A DNA stretch of 64,000 bases. Source: Chitinophagales bacterium. Its GTDB lineage: Bacteria > Bacteroidota > Bacteroidia > Chitinophagales > JADJOU01. The position numbers and the translations under genes are program-made. Location of the stretch: positions 124,001 to 188,000 of the forward strand of contig JAEUUY010000011.1 of assembly GCA_016787225.1 (NCBI GenBank). Direction: 5' to 3'. Positions 17,122 to 25,822 of the stretch are shown piece by piece (position 1 is the first letter of the stretch; each line of letters begins with the position of its first letter). The notes beneath the pieces were generated by a model. That model had not been told where the DNA came from. It was given only the letters and a program-made list of their open reading frames with translations, and ran no database searches.

Positions 17122-17403
17122 TTATTTTTTATAATGTTCCTTTAATTCAATTATCTTTATCTCCTCCTCCGTCAAGTCATACAGCTTATACACAAGCTCA
17201 TTGATTTTATCTTCAAAGTGGTCTATTTTTCGCTTGATTTGTTCTTTCATCATTTTAAGCGTACAATTTTATAATTGGGGATTGAGAAACTCTTGTCTTA
17301 GATTATGATCTTTATATTTACCGATTTTGAGCACAGGCAGTTGCTCATCAAATCTCCTGACTAACTCTTTAATTGTCTGTAAAGCTGCTTCTTTGTTATT
17401 CAC
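17122..17403 (-). pseudogene. type IIG restriction-modification gene reduced to its two ends
   Basis: Two short segments in one minus-strand frame are separated by a single TAA. The first (17,269-17,403, GTG start, 44 codons) contains KYKDHNLRQEFLNPQL, like the start of the endonuclease domain of Eco57I-type enzymes. The second (17,122-17,253, 43 codons) contains INELVYKLYDLTEEEIKIIE, the usual last residues of type IIG and related DNA methyltransferases. About 1,000 residues that should lie between them are missing. Seen: frame, stop and motifs. Inferred: a large internal deletion of a type IIG gene. The rest of 17,116-17,528 holds only the prmA promoter candidate. Confidence 0.7.
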
Positions 17404-17516
17404 TTTAGGTTTTAATGTGCTACAAATATAAGTATTAATCTTCTACACAGGCGTCAATAGACATCAGTTCAGCGCCATCGGTGGAAAACCCACTTCCTTC
17501 CATCTCGCTATTTCTC

Positions 17517-17524
17517 TATATTTG
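17517..17524 (+). promoter_or_regulatory. candidate -7 promoter element for prmA
   Basis: TATATTTG matches TAnnTTTG, and its last base is only 5 bases before the ATG at 17,529. Transcription would begin at or next to the start codon. Confidence 0.5.
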
Positions 17525-17528
17525 CCTT

Positions 17529-18380
17529 ATGTCTAAATATTATAAATTGGTGCTGCCTATCGAAGGGGAAGAAAACCAAGAGCATGCCATAGCTATACTG
17601 AATTTTCAGAGCAATTTTGAATCGGTGGTACAGGAGGATAAGCAGTTGATTTTTTCCTATGACAGTCGTTTACAAAACAAGGATGATTTGAAAGAAATCC
17701 TCACAGAAATCAATCTGTGTGATAAATACGACATAGAAGACGAACCTGATATCAACTGGAACGAGACTTACGAAAAGTCTTTTCAGCCCATCACCATTCT
17801 CGATAATTTATGGGGTGTGCGCGCCTCTTTTCATAAGCCATTGCCCGTGGAAAATGAAATCGTCATCGACCCGAAAATGAGCTTTGGTACAGGGCACCAC
17901 GAGACTACGAAGCAGATGATGGAGATGATGCAGAAATTGGATTTTAGTGGCAAAACTGTTTGGGACTATGGTAGCGGAACAGGCATATTGGCTATCATGG
18001 CAGAGAAAATGGGTGTAGAGAGCGTGTTAGGAAATGATAATGAAGAATGGGCTTATCACAATTCGATAGAAAATGCGAGTATCAATCAATGTTCGAATTT
18101 GAACTTCCACCATGGAACGATTGAAGAATGCGAATTAAGTGGTTTCCTTAATCCTAATGACAAATTCGATATTATCATAGCCAATATCACTAAAAATATA
18201 TTGCTCGACAGTGCGTTTAAGATAAACCAGTATAGTCATAAAAATTCACATTTGTTGTTAAGCGGATTTTATTCAAAAGATATCCAAGACATCGAAAAAA
18301 AATATAATCAATATCAATTCGCCCTCATCGAATCGAGTATCGAGAATGATTGGGCATGCCTTTATTTAGTTAAAAGATAA
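17529..18380 (+). CDS. prmA: ribosomal protein L11 methyltransferase
   Basis: PrmA trimethylates ribosomal protein L11 using S-adenosylmethionine. The N-terminal L11-binding region is followed by MSFGTGHHETTKQMM near residue 118, motif I VWDYGSGTGILAIMA near 148, and IIANITKNILLD near 215, the PrmA catalytic block. I chose the ATG at 17,529 because an in-frame start 48 bases earlier would add a hydrophobic stretch foreign to the family and would lie upstream of the promoter element. That gives 283 residues, the usual length in the phylum. The gene ends just before the large secreted protein gene. Confidence 0.93.
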   Translation: MSKYYKLVLPIEGEENQEHAIAILNFQSNFESVVQEDKQLIFSYDSRLQNKDDLKEILTEINLCDKYDIEDEPDINWNETYEKSFQPITILDNLWGVRASFHKPLPVENEIVIDPKMSFGTGHHETTKQMMEMMQKLDFSGKTVWDYGSGTGILAIMAEKMGVESVLGNDNEEWAYHNSIENASINQCSNLNFHHGTIEECELSGFLNPNDKFDIIIANITKNILLDSAFKINQYSHKNSHLLLSGFYSKDIQDIEKKYNQYQFALIESSIENDWACLYLVKR

Positions 18381-18389
18381 TAGATGAAA

Positions 18390-18439
18390 GTTACAAGTTA
18401 CAAGTTGCAAGTTAAAAGTTTAAAGTTGAAAGTTGAAAG
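18390..18439 (+). repeat. tandem short repeats between prmA and the large secreted protein gene
   Basis: Seven imperfect copies of a 7-8 base unit around AAGTTNNA run head to tail (GTTACAAGTTACAAGTTGC and so on). The repeats are in frame with the downstream gene and could be translated from an ATG at 18,384, but they read as low-complexity K/L/V residues ahead of the real signal peptide. Confidence 0.65.
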
Positions 18440-18457
18440 TCCCGATAGCTATCGGGA
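18440..18457. repeat. perfect 18-bp palindrome TCCCGATAGCTATCGGGA
   Basis: Each half is the exact reverse complement of the other. It is followed 8 bases later by the likely start codon of the large secreted protein. A one-mismatch copy lies 88 bases after that gene, and a looser copy is at 49,090. Confidence 0.8.
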
Positions 18458-18464
18458 TTGGTCA

Positions 18465-21400
18465 ATGGAAGTGATATGTAAGAGAATATTGTATCTCCTG
18501 CTTTTCACTTTTCACTTTTCGCTTTTCGCTCAAACCGAAAAATACTTCGATCCGCAGCCAGAAAATTTCATGAAGCAGTTAGGTGTGCTATTCAAAGAAA
18601 ATCAGCACGACGAATTGAAGGAGCTCTATGATAAGCTGGAGAAAGAGTTCAAGGCTAAAAAAATCAATGATTATCAGCTGAATAAAATGTGCGATATACT
18701 CAATGCCATGCATAGCCGCAAGATGAATGTATATCCCATGTACAAAGATTTTATCTCTGCTAGTTTGAGTGCTACCAATTCTGGTTTTGATGAAAAATTT
18801 CAAGACCGCTGGTATCTTTTTGTCAAGGGAATTCTAGATAATGCCAAAAAGGGAAATAATCGTGACTTCAAAATTTTTATTGATTTCTCAAATGATTTAT
18901 TCGGTCAGAATGCTCTAATAGCCGAAAAGTCCAAGACCTATCAAATTGCTACAAAAGATTTAAGTTTTGCCTATGACAAAGGGAATTTTATTGTCAAAGT
19001 GCCACAAACGACCATTAAGGGATTCTTTCGAACAGATACCGTTTACATTTTCAATACGAGTGGAGAGTACAATATCATGGAAAAAATGTGGACAGGTAAT
19101 ATGGGTGTCATCAACTGGGAAAGAGTTGGATTTGCTGCGAGTGAAGTCAGCGCCAGTTTCGGTCGATACAAGATAGATATGAGCAAACCTGAGTATGTTA
19201 TTGACTCTGTGATGCTCAATTATCCAGAATATTTCCCTAAGCCTATTATGGGCAAATTAGTCGATAAAATCACCAAAGAACAAGACTTCACCACGGTGAA
19301 ATACCCGCAGTTTACATCCTATTTAAAAACCTATTCGTTTGATAATAAGATAGCGGCAAACCTGAGAATGAGCGGAGGCTTTGTCATGAAAGGACCCGAT
19401 GTCGTCGTAGGTTCTGAAGATGGATCAGCGGTCAAAGTAGTTATTTACAATCTAGCCAATTCAAAAAAATTATTAGAAGCCGAGGGATTGAGCTGTTTAT
19501 TCAAGCGTGGCATGTATATCCGAATGGATAAATCAAGAGTTCGAATCTATGCTGACAAGGATTCTCTAACCCATCCATTTGCATCCGTAAAATATGAGGT
19601 AGATAAAAAATTAATCACCATATTGGGAGAGGAGTACGGTTCTGGCAAAGCCAGATACCGAAGCAGCTACCACAATATGGCCTTTGATGCTGAAATGCTC
19701 ACTTGGAAAATAGATGAGGATGATATGAACCTTAGCATGCTCGTAGGGCGCGGCAAAAATGCTTCAAGATTTATCTCTGAAAATAATTTTGATATGCAGA
19801 CCTATAGTCAGGCTAGAACAGCATCGGCAGAAGTAAATCCATTGAGCATTTTAGCCAGATTGAGTAAAAATGGCTCTTATTCCATACCACTCAATGATTA
19901 CGTGGCCGCTTATGGCCCATCATTTTCTAGTTCCAGTGTTCTTCCGGCTGTATTTGCCTTAGAAAAAGATGGGTTTGTCAATTATAGCAGTACCGACCAG
20001 ACTATCAGTATCAATGCTGAAAAGGTAAATTTTTACCTAAAAGCCTATAAGAAAGAAATCGACTATGATTTATTGCGCTTCAAAGGTTACGGAGAAAAAA
20101 GTATTGGCAAATTTTCTACAAACAATAGAAAAATTTCGGTGAATAGTGTAGCTCATATACCGTTCAATGACTCGACGTATGTTCATGCCTATCCATACAA
20201 AACCTCTAATACGGAAATAGGAAAAAATAGACAATTAGGTTTCTCAGGAAAATTACTCGCAGGTCGTCTAGACTTATATGGAGATGGATATGGATTTAAC
20301 TACGATAGCTTTTCTATCAAATCAGATAGCATAGATAAAGTAAAAATTAACATTCCCGATGGTGAAGATCCTACAACTGGTCAGGAGTTGTTACAACCAT
20401 TAAAATCTACTATTGAAAAAGTTAAAGGACAAATTCTAATCAATGGTCGTTTTAATCGATCTGGAAAAGAGATGGCAAGAATGTATCCCAAGCTGATATC
20501 CTATGCCAATTCGTATGTTTACTATGACAATCCTAATATCTATGGCGGCAGATATAAGAGAGACGATTTCTTCTTTAAAGTTTTTCCATTTAAAAAAGAT
20601 TCCCTTCTTCATTTCGATCCTAGCACATTATTTTATGATGGAGAATTAAATTCTGCTGATGTTTTCCAACCCTTTAAAGAAAAACTAGTCATTCAAAAAG
20701 ATCTATCTCTAGGATTTACCACACAAACTCCTGCTGCTGGTTATAAGAACTACAAAGGCAAAGGAAACTTTATAGGTTCCATAAAACTTAGCAATTCTGG
20801 GCTTGTGGGTAAAGGAAATTTAACCTACATGACCACAACTATGAGCTCAGATAGTATAATGTACTTTCCAGATGAGTCCCATCTACTAGCAAAAACCATA
20901 GATATGAAAGAACAAAAAGGTCTAGTAGAATACCCTCAAATGGCTGCTGACAGTGCATTAGTGGCTTGGAGACCCTATTCAGACAGTATGTTACTAGCCT
21001 CTACAAAACGAAATCCCTTCGACATGTTCAATGGCGGAACGAAAATGCATGGATTACTTATTTTAGAAAATAGTGGACTATCAGGCGATGGGTTTCTTGA
21101 TTTCGAAGAGGCGAAAATTACATCGAATCAGATGCGATTTAAATCTACGACGATGAAGGCCGACACTTCATCTATGGAAATTAAAAGTCTAGGAAACAAA
21201 ATTACATTTAAGACTCCAAATGTAAGTTGTCTCATGAATTTTGAAACTAAAATTGGAGACTTCAAATCCAATGACAAGGATATTTCTACAGACTTTGCAT
21301 ACAATCAGTACAAGGGAGAAATCAATGAATTTCGCTGGGACATCAATAAAAAGATATTGACCTTTAGCGCCAAGGAAGGTACGAAAGGTTCACGGTTTAC

Positions 21401-23468
21401 GTCCACTCACCCTATGCAAGACAGCTTGTCATTTTATTGTCAAAAAGCTGAGTATAATATGGTATCATCTATTATAAAAATGGATGGGGTAGAGGAAATA
21501 CTAATAGCGGACTCTAAGGTGATTCCTGATGGAGGTAAGGTGAATATTTTTCCAGAAGCTAAAATGGAGACATTAAAAAATGCGACCATAGAAGGTGATA
21601 CATTGAATAAATATCACCTCATAGAAAAAGCTACCATAGACATTAAAGGCAAAAATGATATTCTAGGCTTTGGGGAGTATAATCTTATAGTCAGCAATCA
21701 AGTTCACCCTATTAAATTACATTCGATACGAGTAGATCGCAAAGAACTGCCTTTGGAAAGAAAGGCGAAACGTATACAATATGCCTATACCATAGAAGGT
21801 ATAGGGAAAGTGGAAAAAACTCAAAATCTTAAAATTTATAGAAACACTGATTTCCATGGGAATGTGCATATTTTTTTAAACAAGAAGTATCCGCATTTTG
21901 AAGGTATGCAGCGCATAGAATTTACAAATCCCAGCTATAAAACGAACTGGTTTGCGGTGGACAATGAAATCAATGTAGCGGAGCTATCTATGTACAAAAA
22001 AGAGTTGAAAGCAGAGAACGAAAAAGATCTCTACACAGGATTTTTTATTGATAGAGAAACCCATACCGGTTGGTATACGGGTCTCATAGCTCCACTAAAA
22101 GGAGAATCAGATAACATTGCCTTAGATGGCAGAGGCGTTATCAAACACCAACCTATAGACAACCATTACCTATTCGGAGATTCAGCACGTATTTTGAGTG
22201 GCGCCTCTAAAGGCGTCAAAATAGATTACAGCGATGCTGAAGGCACTATCACAGCAGAAGCAAAGATAAATCCATCACTTAAAATCGGAGGAATTCCCTT
22301 CATATTGGCGGGTACTATGCAAAATAACCTCAATGAGACCACATATAAATTTTTTGGAGGAGCTGGCTTGCATGTCTCACTTGATCAAAAGGTCATGTAC
22401 TCTTTAGCTAATTTTATTGCTACCGAATTTGCAGAAAATAAGGAAATTCTATATGGTAAGAAAGAAACTCGCTATGCATTGAATGAACTATGCCACTCAA
22501 AAGATTATACAAGTTTTTATGCTGATATAGAAAAAGGAATTAATATTCAAAGTGGTCCTAAATACACCCCATTCAATATCCTATTTACAGATCTTATCAT
22601 GGATTATGATAAAGTAGATGTAGCATTTAGATCCAAGCCAGAATTCGGAGTGGCTATTTTCGGTGGTATGCCTATGAACAAACTTACGCAAGGCTATTTA
22701 GAAATAGGATATGGAGAAATTTTCGACTATTTTACCTTTTACATGAAATCCAAGAATAAAGAATGGCTTTACATGAGTTATAGCGATGGCGAATTATCTA
22801 TCCTCACATCTAATGAATTTGTAAACGGATCGATAAATCAACTAGATTCGCGAAAAAGGACTATTAGAAAATCTGCTAGTGAATATTATCTCTATAAGCA
22901 AGCTAGCAACTACGAAGTAGATGCCTTTGTAAAAAGAATGACTAAAGGTGGGAAATATAATGAAGATGAAAAACGAATTGCGCCAAATCCAGATAAAGAA
23001 AAACCATCTGAGAAAGAACTCAAAGGTACAGAAATCATTGACGATAAATCACCTGAGTTAAAAGCTTTGGAAGAAGAAGAGAAAAAACAACTCAGTGCCG
23101 AAGAGGCAGAATTAAAAGCTCTGGAGGCAGAGCTGAAGGCACTGGAAGATCAGAAAGCTGCCTTACAAAAAGCGAAGGCAGAAAAAGGAGTTGAGTTAGA
23201 AGAATTTTCTAATGAGAATAAAAAGGCGCCAAATCTGGAGCAAGTAAAGAAAACAGCAGAACCGGAAATACAACCAGAGGCTTCTAAGGAAGAAAAAACG
23301 CAAGAAACTAAGCCTGAAGAAACAGAAAAAAAAGAGGGTGAAGAAGGCGAAGATGAAGATCAACCAAAAGATCCAAGAGCTAATCCTGAAGATACTCCAG
23401 AGAAAAAGAAAGAATCTGAACCAGAGAAAAAAGAAGAAGGACAGAGTTTATTTGACTCTATGTTTTAA
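18465..23468 (+). CDS. very large secreted protein of unknown function with charged C-terminal tail
   Basis: From the ATG at 18,465 the protein is 1,667 residues. It begins with a signal peptide (RILYLLLFTFHFSLFAQ). The first 130 residues are helical and charged, and the next roughly 1,350 are beta-rich with no repeat or domain that I recognise. Isolated stretches such as DGVEEILIADSKVIPDGGKV recall periplasmic beta-strand scaffolds, but not closely enough to name. The last 160 residues are a Glu/Lys/Pro-rich, coiled-coil and disordered tail with ELKALE repeats, ending SLFDSMF. There is no T9SS sorting domain or lipobox, so it is probably periplasmic or bound to the outer membrane. An in-frame ATG 81 bases earlier lies in repeats and is unlikely. 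Confidence 0.8.
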   Translation: MEVICKRILYLLLFTFHFSLFAQTEKYFDPQPENFMKQLGVLFKENQHDELKELYDKLEKEFKAKKINDYQLNKMCDILNAMHSRKMNVYPMYKDFISASLSATNSGFDEKFQDRWYLFVKGILDNAKKGNNRDFKIFIDFSNDLFGQNALIAEKSKTYQIATKDLSFAYDKGNFIVKVPQTTIKGFFRTDTVYIFNTSGEYNIMEKMWTGNMGVINWERVGFAASEVSASFGRYKIDMSKPEYVIDSVMLNYPEYFPKPIMGKLVDKITKEQDFTTVKYPQFTSYLKTYSFDNKIAANLRMSGGFVMKGPDVVVGSEDGSAVKVVIYNLANSKKLLEAEGLSCLFKRGMYIRMDKSRVRIYADKDSLTHPFASVKYEVDKKLITILGEEYGSGKARYRSSYHNMAFDAEMLTWKIDEDDMNLSMLVGRGKNASRFISENNFDMQTYSQARTASAEVNPLSILARLSKNGSYSIPLNDYVAAYGPSFSSSSVLPAVFALEKDGFVNYSSTDQTISINAEKVNFYLKAYKKEIDYDLLRFKGYGEKSIGKFSTNNRKISVNSVAHIPFNDSTYVHAYPYKTSNTEIGKNRQLGFSGKLLAGRLDLYGDGYGFNYDSFSIKSDSIDKVKINIPDGEDPTTGQELLQPLKSTIEKVKGQILINGRFNRSGKEMARMYPKLISYANSYVYYDNPNIYGGRYKRDDFFFKVFPFKKDSLLHFDPSTLFYDGELNSADVFQPFKEKLVIQKDLSLGFTTQTPAAGYKNYKGKGNFIGSIKLSNSGLVGKGNLTYMTTTMSSDSIMYFPDESHLLAKTIDMKEQKGLVEYPQMAADSALVAWRPYSDSMLLASTKRNPFDMFNGGTKMHGLLILENSGLSGDGFLDFEEAKITSNQMRFKSTTMKADTSSMEIKSLGNKITFKTPNVSCLMNFETKIGDFKSNDKDISTDFAYNQYKGEINEFRWDINKKILTFSAKEGTKGSRFTSTHPMQDSLSFYCQKAEYNMVSSIIKMDGVEEILIADSKVIPDGGKVNIFPEAKMETLKNATIEGDTLNKYHLIEKATIDIKGKNDILGFGEYNLIVSNQVHPIKLHSIRVDRKELPLERKAKRIQYAYTIEGIGKVEKTQNLKIYRNTDFHGNVHIFLNKKYPHFEGMQRIEFTNPSYKTNWFAVDNEINVAELSMYKKELKAENEKDLYTGFFIDRETHTGWYTGLIAPLKGESDNIALDGRGVIKHQPIDNHYLFGDSARILSGASKGVKIDYSDAEGTITAEAKINPSLKIGGIPFILAGTMQNNLNETTYKFFGGAGLHVSLDQKVMYSLANFIATEFAENKEILYGKKETRYALNELCHSKDYTSFYADIEKGINIQSGPKYTPFNILFTDLIMDYDKVDVAFRSKPEFGVAIFGGMPMNKLTQGYLEIGYGEIFDYFTFYMKSKNKEWLYMSYSDGELSILTSNEFVNGSINQLDSRKRTIRKSASEYYLYKQASNYEVDAFVKRMTKGGKYNEDEKRIAPNPDKEKPSEKELKGTEIIDDKSPELKALEEEEKKQLSAEEAELKALEAELKALEDQKAALQKAKAEKGVELEEFSNENKKAPNLEQVKKTAEPEIQPEASKEEKTQETKPEETEKKEGEEGEDEDQPKDPRANPEDTPEKKKESEPEKKEEGQSLFDSMF

Positions 23469-23483
23469 GCGCAATACCAATCT

Positions 23484-23517
23484 TACATATAAAATAGTTC
23501 GATGTGTTTTATATGTA
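23484..23517 (+). terminator. hairpin after the large secreted protein gene
   Basis: TACATATAAAA and TTTTATATGTA form a perfect 11-bp stem with a 12-base loop, 15 bases after the stop codon. There is no long T run, so it may stabilise the transcript end rather than terminate. Confidence 0.5.
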
Positions 23518-23537
23518 TAGAGTGGTAAATTGTGTTT

Positions 23538-23580
23538 AGTCCTTTGGAGCGTAGCGTCCCGATAGCTATCGTGAGGACTA
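23538..23580. repeat. palindromic repeat element with outer inverted arms
   Basis: TAGTCCT (23,538) and AGGACTA (23,574) bracket TCCCGATAGCTATCGTGA (23,557-23,574). The latter is the same palindrome as at 18,440 with one mismatch. It looks like a dispersed intergenic element. Confidence 0.6.
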
Positions 23581-23639
23581 TTACAGAATTCCAAACGGTA
23601 TAATTTAGGATTCTAAATAGTTCTAACACGAATCAGAAA

Positions 23640-23661
23640 AGCCCCGTGAAATCACGAGGCT
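23640..23661 (-). terminator. terminator of the desaturase/aromatic catabolism transcript
   Basis: A GC-rich hairpin (AGCC-CGTG pairing with CACG-GGCT, one mismatch) is followed on the minus strand by TTTTC. It lies 62 bases beyond the desaturase stop. Confidence 0.6.
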
Positions 23662-23723
23662 CGTCCTTTACCAAATTTAAAAATATGAAAATCACTATTC
23701 CATAAAGAATAGCTTATCTGAAG

Positions 23724-24824
23724 TCAATTTTCTGCGTAGTCTTTGGGCAAATTGGTTTGCTCTACATATTTTCCAGTTTGCTTATATGGTTCATAATAAT
23801 ATTTCAAAAACTCCGCTTTATTATCTCGATACGATTCTATTCCTCCTAAAAAATTAATTAATTTCACATACCAGAAAGGCAAATCCAGCTGATATGGTAG
23901 AAAGCCTGCTCTGGCACTCGTTCCATAGACATGGTGATTGTTATGCCATTCGCCAGCTACAAATCCTGGCCACAGTTGATTAATAGAATAATCGCCTCGA
24001 AAGTAATCTGAATCACCCCAAGCTTTTTTACCTTTGCCAGCACCATGTCCTCCATAGTTAAACGTACGAATGCCGACAGCCCACACAAAAGTACCTGCGA
24101 ACATGGCTGTCACTAATGCCCATCCGCCACCAGTAACAGGTATCCACTCGCCAAGGAAGTAAAAAAATGTACCCCAAAACAACCAATTAAGTATCCAACT
24201 CCAAAGAATATACCAAGGTGATACTATGGTTCCATATTTTTGATATGCTTCATAACTATTGAGCTGGCAACCGGTATGCTCCATCATCTTGCAAACTATC
24301 TTATAGTCATCAGATGATAAATTTCTATTCATCAATTGATGATTCGTGTCTGCCAAGAAGCAATAAAGAAATCCTCCAAAAGCATTATAAGGATCTCCCG
24401 GTCGGTCAGATCGGTCATGATGGACGTGATGTGATATGACATAAAGCTCTTCAGGTATCATTTTTATAACCAAATGCTGACTAATAAATCTCCAAAATTT
24501 ACTTTTAAATACAAAAGCACTATGGGTGGAATAGCGATGATACCACATTGTACCATGACTTGCCATCAGCACCAAACCATACAAGAATGCCGCTATAGCC
24601 AATCCAATGGTAAAATATTTGAATATAAATAGCAAGAATACAGGAATCAAAATCCAAACAAGCACCCAAGCAAAAAGCGGGAACCAGTTTTTAGAGTCTC
24701 TAAAAATATTGATGCGATAAAAATATTCAGACAACATCTGCCCCACAGTAGGTCTTACAAACTCACCATTCGCATCTGTCCAGCCATAGCGTGGTTCAAT
24801 TAATATATAATCTAATAATTTCAT
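23724..24824 (-). CDS. membrane fatty acyl-CoA desaturase (delta-9 type)
   Basis: The enzyme inserts a double bond into saturated acyl chains using a di-iron centre and oxygen. The three histidine boxes are present: HRYSTH at residues 96-101, HHVHH at 132-136 and HNNHH near 292. Two pairs of hydrophobic helices (about 45-85 and 205-255) give the usual topology. At 366 residues it is typical of bacterial stearoyl-CoA-like desaturases without a cytochrome b5 domain. It is the last gene of a run on the minus strand with the aromatic dioxygenases (22 bases from the one before), and all need molecular oxygen. Confidence 0.9.
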   Translation of the reverse strand: MKLLDYILIEPRYGWTDANGEFVRPTVGQMLSEYFYRINIFRDSKNWFPLFAWVLVWILIPVFLLFIFKYFTIGLAIAAFLYGLVLMASHGTMWYHRYSTHSAFVFKSKFWRFISQHLVIKMIPEELYVISHHVHHDRSDRPGDPYNAFGGFLYCFLADTNHQLMNRNLSSDDYKIVCKMMEHTGCQLNSYEAYQKYGTIVSPWYILWSWILNWLFWGTFFYFLGEWIPVTGGGWALVTAMFAGTFVWAVGIRTFNYGGHGAGKGKKAWGDSDYFRGDYSINQLWPGFVAGEWHNNHHVYGTSARAGFLPYQLDLPFWYVKLINFLGGIESYRDNKAEFLKYYYEPYKQTGKYVEQTNLPKDYAEN

Positions 24825-24846
24825 TTTAACTATACTAATTTATCGT

Positions 24847-25797
24847 TTAGCAATCTTGTCCCCAATTTTCAATTTCTTCTGTACTCCATAGACTAGGGAA
24901 AAATATTCTCCGTTGATATTTTGGATGCATATATTTCTGCCAGTGACTACCTCCTGTAGCAGCACTATCTCCTAGATACTTAGCTGCTGCATTATAATGC
25001 GCCATGACCCATTCTATATTGACGGTATAGTCATAGTGGCGCATCATGGCTATCAAGGAAGAATTATTTTTAGCTTCATCACTTAATGATAGAAATTTAG
25101 AATACAGATTGTTTTCTCTTCCGCATTCTATGTCTTCGATTAATTGTTTTTTATATTTCTTTTCAAAAAGTTTTATCAAAAGTGATTTTTCTCCCGTTGT
25201 ATAATCTTTGCCCGCTGCCTGCCAGTAGAGGTGTTCATAAATGTCTTCAGCACTTCCATTCGGGTCAAAATCTTTTCGAAAACGATTATCGATCAAATTT
25301 ATGGCACTAGTCGATGCCAATTCTATTTGCCGATACTGACAACTCTGAAATCCGCTAGCTGGGGTCAAGGTATTTCTGAATTTCTCATACTGCGCACGTT
25401 CCATACCATCGCCCATCACATCAAAAGAAGATGACAGCATATCAAAATAGCGACTGATACGTTTTAGCTTTTCAATAAAGAAATTATCACTCACAGTTTC
25501 TTTTTCAAAAACCTGACGAATCTCCCAAAGAATCATCTTAAACAATAATTCATTGATTTGATGATAGCCAATAAACACCATTTCATCGGGAAGAGTGGTA
25601 CGCTGAATTTGTAGATTCAGTAAACTATCAGTCATCACATAATCCCAGTAGGTGATAGGTGTGCTCCATAGCAGACCTTCTAAATATACATCGGGATTTT
25701 GTCCTAGCTTTTGATATTTATCTGTGATGCGATCTACCATAGGCTTATCATCAATACAACCGCAGTTTGCACAATCTTTGTTACAATTTCCTCCCAT
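24847..25797 (-). CDS. kynA: tryptophan 2,3-dioxygenase
   Basis: This haem enzyme opens the indole ring of L-tryptophan to give N-formylkynurenine. The family blocks are present: TYWDYVMTDSLLNLQ near residue 50, MVFIGYHQINELLFKMILWEI near 74-94 with the haem-pocket region, and MRHYDYTVNIEWVMAHYNAAAKYLG near 250. Residues 1-14 contain an unusual cluster CNKDCANCGC that I do not associate with the family; starting at M20 would remove it. It lies between the desaturase and the 4-hydroxyphenylpyruvate dioxygenase genes with short gaps. No kynurenine formamidase or kynureninase is in the window. Confidence 0.93.
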   Translation of the reverse strand: MGGNCNKDCANCGCIDDKPMVDRITDKYQKLGQNPDVYLEGLLWSTPITYWDYVMTDSLLNLQIQRTTLPDEMVFIGYHQINELLFKMILWEIRQVFEKETVSDNFFIEKLKRISRYFDMLSSSFDVMGDGMERAQYEKFRNTLTPASGFQSCQYRQIELASTSAINLIDNRFRKDFDPNGSAEDIYEHLYWQAAGKDYTTGEKSLLIKLFEKKYKKQLIEDIECGRENNLYSKFLSLSDEAKNNSSLIAMMRHYDYTVNIEWVMAHYNAAAKYLGDSAATGGSHWQKYMHPKYQRRIFFPSLWSTEEIENWGQDC

Positions 25798-25822
25798 ACC
25801 CTTTTTACTGACTACTGACCAC

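Noticed and set aside
17481-17528. prmA start 48 bases earlier
   Set aside because: It would precede the promoter element and add a hydrophobic stretch not found in PrmA.
18384-18464. Longer N-terminus of the large secreted protein from the ATG at 18,384
   Set aside because: The added residues are encoded by tandem repeats and a palindrome, and would place the signal peptide 28 residues inside the protein.
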